Assembly: GCA_026826555.1 (NCBI GenBank)
Contig: JAKSZT010053769.1
Coordinates: 2,014,505-2,078,504 of the forward strand
Direction: 5' to 3'
Source of the DNA: Tolypeutes matacus
Taxonomy: Eukaryota > Chordata > Mammalia > Cingulata > Chlamyphoridae
DNA length: 64,000 nucleotides
Shown here: piece after piece, positions 23,752 to 35,935 of the stretch
Position numbering within the stretch: the first letter of the stretch is position 1
Layout of the letters: each line of letters opens with the position of its first letter
Notes under the pieces: model-generated
The model's database searches: none
What the model was told of the DNA's origin: nothing
What the model saw: the letters and a program-made list of their open reading frames with translations, nothing else
Made by a program: the position numbers and the translations under genes

Positions 23752-24345
23752 GCTGTGGCAGATTCTATTTTCCAAGAATGACCACAATATCCCCCAACTC
23801 ACATGCTCTTCTGGAATCTTGCTGTACTTCTTCAAGAGGTAATGCCTACATCTCCTTCCCTTGAATTTCTGGATACCTTTGTGACTGCCTTGACCAACAG
23901 ATTACAATGATGCTATATGATTTCTGCAGCTAGATCATTAAAGTGTCACACACTCTAGCCTTGCTCTCTTGGGACATATGCTCTTGGAAACTCACTCAGA
24001 TACTCTAAGAAAGCCAAAATTAGTCATGTAAACAGACTACATGGAAAGGCCACCTATTAGTGTACCAGTCAACAGCCCAGATGAAGTCCTGGTCAACAGC
24101 CAGCATTGATGGCCAAATATGCGAATGAAGATGCGTTCAGATGATTCTAGCCAAGCTGTCAAGGCTCCCCCTCCCCAGACTTCAAGTCTTCTAGTTGAGG
24201 CACAAGATACCGTGGAACAGAAACAAGCCAACCCCACTATTCCCATTCTAAATTAATGACCCACCTAATCCACCAGCTCAATCAACTGGCTGTTTTATAG
24301 CACTGAGTTTTTGGTGGGTTTTGTTATGCAAAGCACAAGGTTTAA
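23752..24345 (+). repeat. MaLR (MLT-like) LTR remnant
   Basis: The end section carries typical MLT-type blocks: 'cttcaagtcttctagttgaggc', 'gataccgtggaacagaaacaagcc' in outline, 'taatgacccacctaatcc', then 'tttatagcactgagtttttgg' and 'gttatgcaaagc'. The beginning 'ctgtggcagattctattttcc' and 'caccaacagattacaatg'-like sequence fit the LTR 5' part. It is diverged, without a detectable duplication. Confidence 0.6.
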
Positions 24346-25655
24346 CACATGTAATAAACACTGAATAACAACAATAATAATAGTTATTATTATTAAATTC
24401 TAGCATATGCTGCAATTTGAGTATGTGTGTGTGCATGTGTATATATAAGTGTTTAGCTCTAAATTTACCATTCTTAAATTATATGGGCAAGTTCGTGTTG
24501 TTTAACAATTTTCCATTTATCTCTGAAGTAGATTGCTAAAAGAGTAAGGGTCAAGGAATTCAATATAGGAATCCAACACAATATACTGGCAAAAGGCAGG
24601 GCAGTAGCATCTTAATTTTCCGGCCTTTCAAATATAACCAACATTCCTGAACCTAGAAAGAGAAAAGGTTTGTTTTGTCGACTGTTTTTGTTTTTGTTTT
24701 CAGGGAATAAGGCCTATTTGGCTCTCCTATAAAGATTTTCTACATGAAAATATAGGTCCATATGAACAGAAGAACATGAAAAAGGGAAACGAATAACCCT
24801 TTCCTGCACCTTTACAGTGAAATACTCATTAAGTAAGAATGCAATTTAATGGTCTTCTCCATCTGTCTAAGCTTCAGGGTTTGTTGTTTATTGTAAGTTG
24901 GAATACGCATCTTTACTATTTTCTATGCCCAAATTAAGAAAGCAGGTACTCACTCAGATAATTCTCCAACTATTCACCACTTTTCCAAAGAACCTATGAT
25001 ATAATCCAGACTTTGTACGATTATGAATTCATGTATTTACCAGCTATACAATTTTTTTCCATTAATTAAGAAATATTAAATTTAATTTCAGGCAATTCCT
25101 GGAAAGGAACTAATATTCTTTCAAACCTTTAATCCCTAGAAAATAATCTACGTTAATACTGTTATTCAACTTCAAGCTAAAGTACATAACTGCCTAAGGA
25201 AAATCATTATTGAAGTACACTGGGGAGCTTTTTAACAAATGAAATTTGATGTCTGCTCTGAGCAATAATATACTTACAGTGAATCCACATTATAAAAACG
25301 GAGAGTTGTATTCAATTTTCAGAAACTGACAAAGATTTGCAATAGGTAAATATACATTTTGGCATATATATTTTTTTTTCCTCGACAAAAAGCACTGCCT
25401 TAAACTTTCCATGTGTAGTATAGCTCATCAGAAACACCATTGAAAAAGATTTATGATGTTCTATTTTTACTTGTTTTTCTCTATTGTGGCTAGTACTGAA
25501 ATATAAAATGCTGCCTTTCCCTGTTGAATATTAAACTTGTTTATTTTTTTAATGGTCCAAGGGTACAGAATTAGTGATGTTTTAATCATAACTACTTGAG
25601 ATACTTTAGGAATATAACCATTTTCTCTAAAATTTATTTGAAAAATGGTGATTAT
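24346..25655. other. AT-rich sequence, no gene
   Basis: About 1.3 kb. Small (aat)n/(att)n stretches lie near 24366-24394. Nothing else is classified. Confidence 0.4.
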
Positions 25656-25659
25656 TTTA

Positions 25660-25900
25660 AATTTCATGTGATATTCTACATGCCAAATATACTTTGTCTC
25701 CATGCCCTTGCCCATTGCTTTACTTCACACCTTTATTGTATCTCGCCTCACTCACTAGTAAACCCCTCTATTTCATGATCTACACTGCAATCAAGGTCCT
25801 CTTTCTAAAAGTCCATTTTGAATATGGGACTCTCACATTTGACATCCTTTAACGTTTCTTTACTGTCTACAGAATAATGTCCAATTTGCATAGTTTAACA
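25660..25900 (+). repeat. L2 LINE fragment
   Basis: A C-rich block with 'ctacactgcaatcaaggtcc' then 'tctttctaaaagtcc' and 'ctttactgtctacagaataatgtcc' in outline. It matches the L2 ORF2 end ('cacactgctgccagagtgatctttctaaaa...attgccttcaggataaagtcc'). Confidence 0.6.
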
Positions 25901-25921
25901 TATACAATTCAATATCAACTC

Positions 25922-26122
25922 TGAACTAGTTAAGAGCATGGCATTTTATTAAGATAATTTTGAAGCTGAATCTGGCCTGAAACCATTACTTGGAGAAATA
26001 TTTAACTTCTTTTTATCCTATTACCATATTCAGTAAAATGATAATACATGTAATCTCACTTTGGATGAGAGAGGACTGAGTCTGCTCTTTAAAGCACATA
26101 GTACCTTTCACATAATCCAGGT
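25922..26122 (+). repeat. MIR SINE
   Basis: Sense MIR landmarks: 'gttaagagcatggc', 'gctgaatctggcctgaaacc', 'cttggagaaatatttaac', 'cagtaaaatgataatac', ending with 'gtacctttcacataatcc'. Confidence 0.7.
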
Positions 26123-26160
26123 TGACTACAGGAGATGATTGAGCTCAAAGAAGGATTCTT

Positions 26161-27215
26161 TTTAAAAGTTATGATTTTATTTTTCTTTACCTATAGATGA
26201 TTAATAGAGAATTGAAGTACAACCTGACTAATGAAATTATTTTATTTTGTATGTTAATTGTCTTAATAAAAAGGATATTTAAATTGTTTTTATAATTAAA
26301 GAAAAGTAAAAAAATGAATCAAATTCTGAACAATGGGACATCCTTCAAAATACAAAAATTCAGGCAAGCTGAATCATAGTGCAAAGGTTTTAATGTAGGT
26401 TTCTAAAAAAAAGATGCTGAAAATAATTTACTCTAAGAAGAATTCAAGGTGTGAAATGAGGTTGTAATATCTTAAATCAGGTCTATCTCAAAAAAGATTA
26501 GTGTGCAGCTGTTCGGAGATCAGCTGAGAAAAAGCTCGCCTCAGCCTCACCTGGTTAAAATGGCCTAAATTTAGCAACACTTGGAAATCCAAGGAGAGTC
26601 TAAATAACCCCATGAAACGTACTTTCAACTAACACACTGCTTCTTCAAGGCTATATCAAAGAGAGGATATATATTTTTTCCTTCTACTTTCGTATATAGT
26701 TTTAATCTTGAGATATTTGTTGCAAATACATAATTAGGACATGCTAGCAAAGGTAAAAGATTTGACACTTTGATTATTTTTAAACTTTTTTCTATTGGCC
26801 AACAGACATTGCCACCACCACTCCCAATACAAAAAAACACACACACATACAGGCACACATTTTATTAGAGTGATTAATCATTTTGCCTTTTGACAGTATA
26901 ACCAATTAAGCTCTTTAAATAAGTAAGGTCTCAGATATTGCTTCATTTACCAAACGATTTTTTGAAAACAATATTTCTTGAAACTTGTATTCTTTTCATA
27001 CACAATTTTTCTTCTTATTTCAGTTCCTAAATATTAATACCCTATTTGATGTTGAATAGATATAAATTCTTTTCTGTTCTTTTGAAGTGTGTCTCACATA
27101 TACCTTAAAAAAAAAGATTTTTATCCTAATAATCCATGAACACTAAAAAAATAAATAAATAATAAAACCTAATATTACAAACACCAGGTACCCCAAACCC
27201 ATTTATGTCAAATCT
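26161..27215. other. AT-rich sequence, no gene
   Basis: About 1 kb with A/T-rich patches (for example 27103-27112 and 27144-27165). No gene or classified repeat was recognised. Confidence 0.4.
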
Positions 27216-27219
27216 TAAT

Positions 27220-27875
27220 AGTTTGCTCTAGTTTGTTCAGATAAGTTTATTAAGTATTGAATATTTCAAATACAATTTGAACTTTCATGAACCACCAATA
27301 TTATTTCTCTTCTTCCCTCCTCAGGGATAATCACTTTCCTGAATTTGTTGATCATGTTTATGCTTTCTTTATTCTTTTATTATATAGAGAGCGAGCGAGA
27401 GTGAGAGAGATCAATATATAGTATCATTTTATGTTTTGAAACTTCATATAAACGATATCATACTGTCTATTGCTTTCTGAAAATTGCACTTTTAACTCAA
27501 TATTTTTAGATGAATCCATGTTCAGAGATGTGACTCTGATTCATTCATTGTCAGGTATGTGTAGAAAAATCTTCATTTGTATGAATATTCCATATTTATT
27601 CATCTAGTTTTCTAGTCACAGGAATTTAGGTTATCTTGAATTTATTTATATATTCTTATTATTTTATTGATTATTTATGTTTGTTTTTAATTTAGTATTA
27701 AAAAACAATAAATGAACAAAAATCATTCCTACTTATGTCTCTTGAGTGCAGACTTCTGCACGGAATTGCTGGATTTTAGGACATGCTTTACTATGTACTG
27801 TGAATTTGCTCTCCAAAATGGACTTATTTTAGACAGTTTCTTATGATTTTTGTCCATAAGTTAAGTGTGGAGAAC
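27220..27875 (+). repeat. Old L1 (L1M-type) 3' region, first part
   Basis: Matches the old mammalian L1 3' region: 'cataaacgatatcatactgtc' relative, 'gatgaatccatgttcagagatg', 'gattcattcattgtc', 'gtatgaatattccatatttattcatc' in outline, 'ctacttatgtctcttgagtgc', 'ggaattgctggattttagg', 'gaatttgctctccaaaatgg'. It continues at 28475 after an LTR insertion. A (ga)n-like tract sits at 27388-27410. Confidence 0.75.
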
Positions 27876-28472
27876 ACATCCTAGGGTGACACACAATAAA
27901 TCACATTCTTGTGTAATCAACCCCCCTCCAGTATGGGGAGAATCTATGACTTGTTTCTAACCAATAGAATATGGCAGCAATAAGGAGATATCACACCCTT
28001 GAACAGGTTACATTATGTGATAAAAGTAAAAGGATTTAGAGATGTATTTAAAGTCCCTTATCAGCTAACTTTAAGTTAATCAAAGGGGAGATGATCCTGG
28101 ATGAGCTATACCTAATCAGATGAGACCTTTAAAAGAGAGTCTAGAGGTCAGAGACTTGAACCTGAAAACCTCTCTCTCACTCCCCTTTTCTTTCTCACTG
28201 GCTTTGAAGAATCAAGCTTCCATGACTTACACAGCCTCAAGGAAATAAATTCTGCCAACAGCCTGAGGGAGCTCAGTGGTGAATCCTTCCCTAGACAAGC
28301 ATCTAGAGGAAAACACAACACAGTGCAGACACCTTGATTTCAGTATTGTGAGACCCTGAGAGATAAGCCATGCCCAGACTCCTGATCTACAGAAATTGTG
28401 AGATAATTAATGCACATTGTTTCAAGCTGTTATGTTGTAACAATCTGTTACACAATTATAGAAAACTAAAAC
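27876..28472 (+). mobile_element. MaLR MLT-like LTR inserted in L1
   Basis: Internal blocks are of MLT type: 'cccccctccagtatggggag', 'ctaaccaatagaatatggcagc' in outline, 'ctctctctcactccccttt', 'caacagcctgagggagctc', 'agacaccttgatttcag', 'agaaattgtgagataattaatg' and 'gttatgttgtaacaatctgttac'. L1 sequence resumes directly after it, which places the insertion inside an older L1. The exact ends are approximate. Confidence 0.65.
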
Positions 28473-28474
28473 AA

Positions 28475-28740
28475 CTGGTATGAGATAGAACCTCATTTGT
28501 GTTTCATTTGCTTATTTTGGATTTTAGGATACTGATCAATTTTTCTCTTGGTCATTCATTTTCCTCTTCTATATACACCCCATTAATACCCTTTGTCTGC
28601 ATTTATATTGGGTTATTTCTGTTTTCTCATTCATACATAAGAGTTTTTCATATAAAACATCTCTGTTTTACATGGTTTCAGTTGTTAATGGTATCTTTGT
28701 TCAATTTTTACTTTATTTAACTTCTATCAATTTTTACTTT
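28475..28740 (+). repeat. Old L1 (L1M-type) 3' region, second part
   Basis: Continuation of 27220-27875: 'gtatgagatagaacctcatttgtg' in outline, 'catttgcttattttgg', 'ctgatcaatttttc', 'ggttatttctgttttctcattcatac', 'aagagtttttcatataaaac'. In the L1 consensus these follow directly on the blocks at the end of the first part. Confidence 0.7.
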
Positions 28741-29195
28741 ATAAGTTCTTATATATGTATAATTGCTTTTGTTAAAATTCTACATCCACTTCTAGTATGT
28801 TAATTCAGAGGCATAAAGCCTAGAATGAACATAAATGTTCAATGTGGATGGATATTATTTTATATTCAAGGAAGTCTAAAATAAAAATTGGGTTATAACC
28901 ATAATTTTCTTTAAGTGCAAATTAATAGTCCTTGTTAATTACAATGTAAGAATTGTTACAACATAGCAATCTGTTTTTGCCATACTTATAAATACTTGAC
29001 CTGGGATATTTTAGATTTATACTCACTGTATATTACGTCTCAATTATAATTAAGATTCATAGTGCAATCATAATAAAAAGATTTTTCATTGTAAATGAAA
29101 GTTTAGAGTAATGGTGGTGAATGGGTATATGAAAGTAAAACTATTTTCCAACTTGACCTGAAACACTTTAAAAACATTCCCATGAAACTAAAGGA
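28741..29195. other. AT-rich sequence, nothing recognised
   Basis: About 450 bases without a classified repeat or gene. Confidence 0.4.
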
Positions 29196-29200
29196 ATGCT

Positions 29201-29608
29201 TGTGATGATTAAGTTCATGTATCAACTTGGCTAGGTTATGATGTCTAGTAGAATGATTGTTACTGTGATCTTATTTCATGGATTTAAACCATTAGTCAAT
29301 TGATTGCTTCTATATAGCTAATTACATCTACAATCAACAAAGGAGATCGCCTTCAGCAATGAGAGAAGTGTCATCCAATCAGTTGAAGACCTTAAAGGGA
29401 GAACTGATGATTTCAGCAGTCATAAAGAAGAATTTATATCCTTATTTCAGCCAACCAGCTTCTCCTAGGGAATTCATCGAAATCTTCATGGGAGTCTTCA
29501 GCTTGCAGCCGCCCCATGGAATTCAGACTTGCCAGTCCCCATGGTCACGTGAGCCAATTCCTATAATAAATCTCAGTTCTGTTTCTCTGGAGAACCCTGG
29601 CTAATGCA
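29201..29608 (+). mobile_element. Solo MaLR-like LTR, family C, with perfect 5-bp TSD
   Basis: A 408-bp LTR beginning tgtgatgattaag and ending ...ggctaatgca, flanked by atgct at 29196-29200 and 29609-29613. Its polyadenylation signal aataaa is at 29565-29570, and the end 'gtttctctggagaaccctgg' is a hallmark of one group of mammalian LTRs. The 81-codon frame at 29359 is entirely LTR sequence. The duplication is intact, so the insertion is relatively recent. Confidence 0.85.
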
Positions 29609-29613
29609 ATGCT

Positions 29614-30035
29614 TCTAGGGCTTGTATGCCAGTATTTTAACACATTTATGTACATGCATCTAATAGCCACAACCACAGTAGATCTTTATGTTCAAAAATG
29701 AATATAGCATTAACTGCTACAGTTAAAATCAATAGTGATGCACATCTAATAACAGGACGGATTATACATCTCTCATTTGTGTTTTTAGATATGAATATAT
29801 TTCCTCTGAGAAAAATAAAAATAGACTGTATGTACAGGGATGTACCTATATGTGAAAGCAATGGAAGACATATATAAAAGGGACATTAAACCCTATGTTG
29901 GATTAAGATCCTGTCCTATGGAGCAAGAATGAATTTTGTTATGTGGGGTGACAGTCTCAAAGGGGCTATAACTATGGCCTACACAAGAAGCACACTGTCA
30001 TTAGAGTAGGGAAGGGCACCATGAGGGATATTCAG
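29614..30035. other. No feature recognised
   Basis: About 420 bases. A 71-codon minus-strand open frame has no recognisable features. Confidence 0.4.
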
Positions 30036-30039
30036 TTAT

Positions 30040-30690
30040 GGTGTTGAATAGGAATAGAAAAAGATTTAGAGGAAAGAGAAAGACCACACATCAGCAGAAA
30101 GCCAGGAGACAGGAACAGGTAACTGACCAAGAGATAGAGACAAAGTGGATCAGCAATGCAATGCAGTTGATAAAAACAAGCAAGGATAGACAGAGCACAA
30201 ATATTCAAATCAAACATTCATTGAATGGGACGTGCATGCCACTGTCATAAGTTCTGGGGAAAATAAATATGGTTAAGTAGCGGTCTCTGGTCTCAATGAT
30301 CTCATAGTCTATTTGAGAAAACAGACTCAGACTCATTCATCTCTATATGAAGCAGCTTGGTGAATAACAGATTGCTTTAGAAACTTAGAGGAGGATGCAC
30401 AGTTCTGACTGGGGCTATTAGGGAAAGCTACAAAGAAGTGTAATAAATATTTCACCCCTACGTGTTCACTGGGAGAGAGAAAAAGCATATGAGAGAAGGC
30501 ATTCATTCTAGGCAGCAGAAACATTGTGATCAGAAATCATGAAATGATACAGACAGAGAGGAGGGGTTAGTAGTGGGTATCAGGAACAGAAACCAACGAC
30601 TGGACAAAAAGAAGTTGGTACCTGAACAAGACATCTGAATATCAAGGAAAGAGCAAAGCAAAAAGGAAGTAGAGACAGAATTCTGGACTG
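30040..30690 (-). repeat. L2 LINE fossil (antisense)
   Basis: 'aaacattcattgaatgggac', 'cataagttctggggaaaata', 'ctggtctcaatgatctcatagtc' in outline and 'gaaggcattcattctaggcagc' follow reversed L2 3' blocks. Purine-rich flanks fit the same element; its edges are vague. Confidence 0.55.
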
Positions 30691-32800
30691 CTTGTTAGTC
30701 TCAGTAATATTTCATTCCCCATGTGAAAATAGCCACAACATATTATTGTTACTTCATTAAATATATATTTGTTCAGAGTCGAAACAGATTATATTATAAA
30801 TGAGCCAGAAACCACTGGTGAAGATAAGAAAACCTGACTTCAAAAGATGAGCCAAGATAGTTGAACTGCATGGCTTTCTACTTTCCACTTTCATGATAGT
30901 GGAGAAGATAACTGGTGGGGGTATATTAGAAATAGAAACAATGGTATGAAAGAAAGAACTAAGAATGGTAGAAAAGATATATTTTCAGGGTTTTTAAAAA
31001 TGTATTGTTGTTACTGGAGTGCACATATTTCCTTTTCCATTCTCCTATTAAACCATTGAAGATAATGGCAATACTCTCTTGAACTGCCGCTTTGGACCTT
31101 CACTTATGGAATTTCCATGTTATTTAGTAACTACTTTCCTTCATCTCCTTATCACCTTCCCTGAAAAATGCAAACACCTGGAATACATGCATGCACATCT
31201 CACAACATTTCTATTTAAAGCCAAAGAACCCACCCACATTATAATGTCACTTACACTCTAAGGGCCACTGACTGTACACAGCAGATAGAGAGCCAAAGCT
31301 ATAACCAAAGCAGAGTTGCAAGCTTTTAGGTGACTTTAATGAACAGCCATATGGCCAGAAAATTGTACTAAGAATAATAAGCTTGATGACACCCAGTTAC
31401 TTATTTTTGCCACCGCAAAGAAGACGAGAAAACAATTTCATTAACCATTAGAGCAATGAAAAAATCAGCTTTGTATTTTCATGCTAAATTATATATTTTA
31501 ACAAAAAGTTGCTATATTAAATTCTTTCTTTGCACTGAAAAGGACAGCTTAATATATCTCTATCACTACATTTTAGATTGTGACCTATTATAACACACAG
31601 CACTTACTTAAAAATGCATTTGATTTCAAAGAATAAAGGAGTAAGCATTTTCTTACAAAAGAAAAATTTCACTCATTCTTGGTAACCATTTACCTCTCTT
31701 ATAATGTAAGGTTGCCTGTACCCAATTTGAACTCTGATGAGAATCATATACATCTATATTTGTCTTCCATTGTTTATTTCTTTGGTTGTGTGTGCATGAT
31801 GCCTAATAATTTGGTACCCAGGAAATTATTTTGTGAAGGACAGACAAAAACTAAGGTAAGTTAAAAAACAGGAGGAAAGGATTATGAAAATGGTATTTTG
31901 TTGTCATTTTCCAAAAAAGACACTCCAAACTCTTCTAATCATATTCTAAAATGGGTTGATAGGAAAATTCTAAGAAATTAGTACTCCAGTGGCAGAATAT
32001 TATTCTAGAGAAACTTTTAAATGTTTTATTGCTATTTTTGTTTTGTAATTTCAAAGGGTAAATTATATACAGTATTGATGTTTAGAGGAATGCATACAAT
32101 AATTTCATTCTTCCTTGATCTTACCTTTTCCTTAATTACATTAAATTATCCATGTACAGTTTCAGAGAATCTTTAAACAACCTGATATTATGTACAGCAT
32201 TGTGTGACTTGTGTGAACATTTATGAGAGAAAATTCATGGATTATTTGACAGTCCCTAAAGGTGCTATGCTTCTAAATGTTGAGATCATAGATTTATTGA
32301 GAATTTTAAAAATGCCATGTACTTCCTCCTTCATAAGGAGTGAATGACACATTATACTTTGGCAATTAGTTACCAATAACACTCACTCTCTTAGTAGTCA
32401 GTGTAGGGGGAATTCATACATGGAATTCAAACTCAGGGTGATTTCATCACAATCCCATTTTATCTCAAGCTAACTGGAATATGTGTGTAATAAATTCTAG
32501 ACCATTGACATTCTTTGACCAACACATTTAAATTATGAATCATAAAAATGTATTGCTTTTCATGTTTTGTATTTTGATATTTTATATTTCTAAGACCTTG
32601 AAGCATCCAATAAAATGTACAAATATATTTGTGCTGTTATATTTTCAAAAAGAAAATATACAGATTAAATATATGTTCTAATATGAAAATATATAATAAA
32701 ATACTTGACTATCAATATAAGCCATGTTTAAGCAATTTCTGATGTGGTTTAAAAATAAAAACAATAAATTTCTAGCAATAAATTTAAAAATAACATCAGA
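30691..32800. other. AT-rich sequence, no gene
   Basis: About 2.1 kb. No classified repeat, RNA gene or recognisable coding sequence was seen; open frames are all under 65 codons. Confidence 0.4.
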
Positions 32801-32804
32801 ATAG

Positions 32805-33040
32805 CTAACAATTATTGGTTGTTCTCTTTGGACTAGGTACTCTTTTTTTGACCTTTTATATTTATTTGCCCATCATAATTTTGTGAATGAGGTAATAATA
32901 TTATTTACTCATTACAGATAAGAAAACTGAGACAGAGCAGTTAAGTTATTTGCCCAACATGTAGTGATTGAAACTTAGGGAGTCCAATTATGGGTCTTCC
33001 ACTCTTAGCGTATTTAACCACTATATTTAGTTGCCTCTTT
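32805..33040 (-). repeat. MIR SINE
   Basis: A long antisense MIR: 'ggactaggtactc', 'cattacagataagaaaactgagac' in outline, 'gttaagttatttgcccaac', 'gtgattgaaacttaggg', 'cactcttagcgtatttaaccactat' in outline. Confidence 0.8.
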
Positions 33041-33475
33041 TATATAAAGACTAAATATTTATATATATATTAAAAAGTTGGAGTGTCGATGAGAATAGAC
33101 AAAATTAAAGACCAAAGTGTTCTTTTCATTTCTCTTTACAAATTGCTTTATCTCCACACCCACCTTTACATTTTTTATATACTTTTGTTTTATCTCAACA
33201 ACTTTAACTCTATTACATTAAATGCATTATACATGTTCCCCAAATCATTAATTTTTTATTTATTTCTATGCTGTCCCTTGGTAAAAGTTATTTTAAATGA
33301 TTTTCAAAAATACCCATTTTTACATTAGACACCATAAGATGTGATGACAAGAGCAATGTATGGGGAGTCAGCAAACATAGATTTGGTGATGACAGAGAGT
33401 TCTAAGGAAATGTTTGATATTATTTTTATTTGATAGTTCAAAAATGACATACCATTTTAAATCGCACTTTTAAAA
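33041..33475. other. AT-rich sequence, nothing recognised
   Basis: Contains a (TA)n stretch at about 33056-33070 and an 81-codon AT-driven open frame from 33083 without recognisable features. Confidence 0.4.
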
Positions 33476-33479
33476 GAAA

Positions 33480-33690
33480 CTGCGAATGCTTTATATTTAT
33501 TGGGCATTTGTAGTTTATGTGTGTGTGCACATATATGATTTGCCTCTTCCAACCAGTTTGTCCATTTTCCAGTGGGTTCTTTTATTTATTTTTCTTACTA
33601 ATGTTCTTATATAATTTTTCGATTGGTTTTTAATCATTTCCATCACTTACATTTTGTAAACATTTTCTCTCATTTAAATTTTAACAGACA
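33480..33690 (+). repeat. Old L1 (L1M-type) 3' fragment
   Basis: 'ttattgggcatttgtag', 'ttgcctcttccaaccagtttgtccatttt' in outline, 'gtgggttcttttatttatttttc', 'taatgttcttatataattttt', 'gtaaacattttctctcattt' reproduce the order of the old L1 'ttggccatttgtat...tttgcccatttt...gggttgtttgt...gttctttatatattct...ttttctccca' region. Confidence 0.65.
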
Positions 33691-34205
33691 TTGGACATAG
33701 AAAGGATGGTAAAAAAGAAAAAAGCTAATAATATCTATGTTAAAGTTCTATAGTTTAGAATTATGTATAAAACTGAAATTTCCCAAACTACTACATTATA
33801 TTAGAAAACAAAAAATCACTTCAAATCCAATTCAGATGGACCCTTACCTACTTATAGATAGAAAAATAAGATATAAGAGGAATGTTATAATAGAAATTAA
33901 AATATAGTTTAAAGTTTTGTGCAATATGTATTCAAATTATAAAAGACCAAATGAAAATGGTCACTGATTTTGCAAAATTTAAATTACTTAAGGATTTTCT
34001 CCCATTTGTTTGCTCCTCAGAAGTTATAATTATAATCACTTGTATCTTCCATAAGAGTTTTCTGTAGATACGTTCTATAGATATCCCACTTGTTCTTAGA
34101 TAAATTAAATGATAGAATCTGTTTATCAAAGATTTACCATAGAAAAGCACATACACACATACACATGCACAATAACAAAGGTGTTCATACAATGAGCCAC
34201 AATGG
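33691..34205. other. AT-rich sequence, nothing recognised
   Basis: About 500 bases. A minus-strand 86-codon open frame (33932-34192) has no recognisable features. Confidence 0.4.
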
Positions 34206-34209
34206 CACT

Positions 34210-34790
34210 AGAAATGCACCATCCTTCAATAAACAAGTATTTATGTTACATTTGCAACAGGCCTAGCTAGCGATCAACTCTAGAGATATAAAGGTAAATA
34301 GAACACATTTTCCCTGACCTTGAGAAATACACAGTCTGGTTGGGAATGGGTAATTTATAAGCATAAATCTCTTAAAATACAGGGAGACAAATATAAATAG
34401 AGTTAAGTTCAGCATGGTGATAGGGAAACAAGAGAATCTGAGAATAGAGAAAAGCTTTCACAGAGAATGTGATATTTGAACACAATCCTACTTAAGCACT
34501 AGGAATTAGCCAGGCAGAGGGAACAATATATGCAAAGACAGAGAAATGTGTAACAGCCAGGGGTGTTACAAGTCATTTGATAGAACTGAGCAAAAGCTAT
34601 GGGTAAAGGAATGATAGATGACGAGGAATTTTTAAAAAGGAGCCAGAGGTCATATCACACCATGCTGAGGACTTGAGATTTTAGTCTTTAAGTGATGGCT
34701 AACTATTTTTTAAAAATTATATAGGAAAATCTCATGGTTTCATTCACATTTCAGAAAGAATTCGGTTGGCATCTAAGCAAAGAGTGGAGG
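34210..34790 (-). repeat. L2 LINE fossil (antisense)
   Basis: Antisense L2 order: 'ccttcaataaacaagtattta', 'ccctgaccttgagaaatacacagtc' in outline, 'catttgaacacaatcc'-like block, 'gccaggcagagggaacaata', 'gcaaagacagagaaatgtg', 'ggagccagaggtcatatcac'. Confidence 0.65.
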
Positions 34791-35660
34791 TAAACTTCTA
34801 GGGAGGAGGTTTGCAATGTTTCATATAGAGATATAGTAAGGACAGGCACAAAGGTCATAGCAGTGGGGATGAAAAAGAAATGGCAGATTCTAGAGATATT
34901 CCAGATGAAAATTATAAAGAACTGATGACCTATTGATAAACTAAGGGGTGGTGAAAGATAACTAAAGTAAATGTTATCTCTGGGAGAGCAATGGATTTGT
35001 GTTAGAGTTAGGGAAAAATGAGTTTTTAATGAAGAATATCTTGCATTTCTGATACTCACGGTTTCCAGTCCTTTACTTTTCACACCATTCCCTTTTTCAC
35101 CTACCACATTTCCCTGACTCCCTGGCCAGTGGTGACATAGGGATAGATGGGAGGAATAGGGGAGAAACCAGGGCCGTTTCCCTCTTGTTGTACCTGGCAG
35201 TAGCATCATCTCCTCCACGGTTCCAGCTCCCCACATTACAGTCCATCTACCTATGGTGTGAGCTCCTCAGGACAGCCCTGAGTTTGGGGTTCTTGTTATA
35301 CCTTCCATTTCCTGAGTTTCTCTAGTCTTAGTGTAGTAGTTACTTCCTGCTGTTGCTATTCTCTATTTGACTTCTCTTTCTTCATCATCTGTGTAACTAA
35401 ATAGCTGAAATGGCTCCTGTCTCCTGGATGCAATTTGGAATATTCAAGCTACCATATAAAGTGAGGAGAAATAAACATAGGGCAGAGAGCCACAACAGAG
35501 TTCTAGGTTGAATAGAAAGTTTTGGGAGTCATCATGCATAGATAAGTGATACCTGCTTAAAGAGAGTGTGTTGAGTGAGAAGAAGGTTTAGGATTGAGCA
35601 AAGATGGAATAAGAGAGGAAAGTTTGGGAGAAAGAGGCTCAGAATAATTGGAAGTGAATG
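34791..35660. other. No gene; unclassified segment
   Basis: About 870 bases. The C-rich part at about 35040-35400 looks like part of an old LTR or MER-type repeat but could not be assigned. The minus-strand frame of 161 codons (34751-35236) is the longest in the window. It has no signal peptide, domain or motif that I recognise and no splice-site context that argues for an exon. Confidence 0.4.
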
Positions 35661-35664
35661 CACA

Positions 35665-35935
35665 GAAAATTTTAATTGAAAGAGGGTCCCCAAAATGACT
35701 ATAATTTTCATGAGTTAAAGAGAAAAAAAGAAGGCATTCCAGGTGATATAAATTGCATAACTAAAAGTACAGAGGTGAAAAAATACAGAAAATAATGTGG
35801 AAAATTTTAATCTAAAGAAGGTCCCCAAAATAACTATAATTTTCATGAGTTAAAACGAAAAAATAAGAAGGCATTTCAGGTGACATAAATTGCATAACCA
35901 AAAGTACAGAGGTGAAAAAAATACAGAAAATAATG
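35665..35935. repeat. Tandem duplication, two ~135-bp copies
   Basis: Copy 1 is 35665-35799 and copy 2 is 35800-35935. Both contain 'gaaaattttaat', 'ggtccccaaaat', 'actataattttcatgagtta', 'ataaattgcataac', 'aaaagtacagaggtgaaaa' and 'atacagaaaataatg', with substitutions and small indels at roughly one position in ten. An old local duplication of non-coding sequence. Confidence 0.93.

Noticed and set aside
29359..29604. 81-codon open frame with plausible-looking residues
   Set aside because: Contained within the family C LTR (29201-29608).
34751..35236. 161-codon open frame on the minus strand
   Set aside because: The longest frame in the window, but it mixes low-complexity Ser/Leu/His-rich stretches with sequence that overlaps the edge of an L2 fossil. 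No domain, splice context or conserved motif is recognisable.
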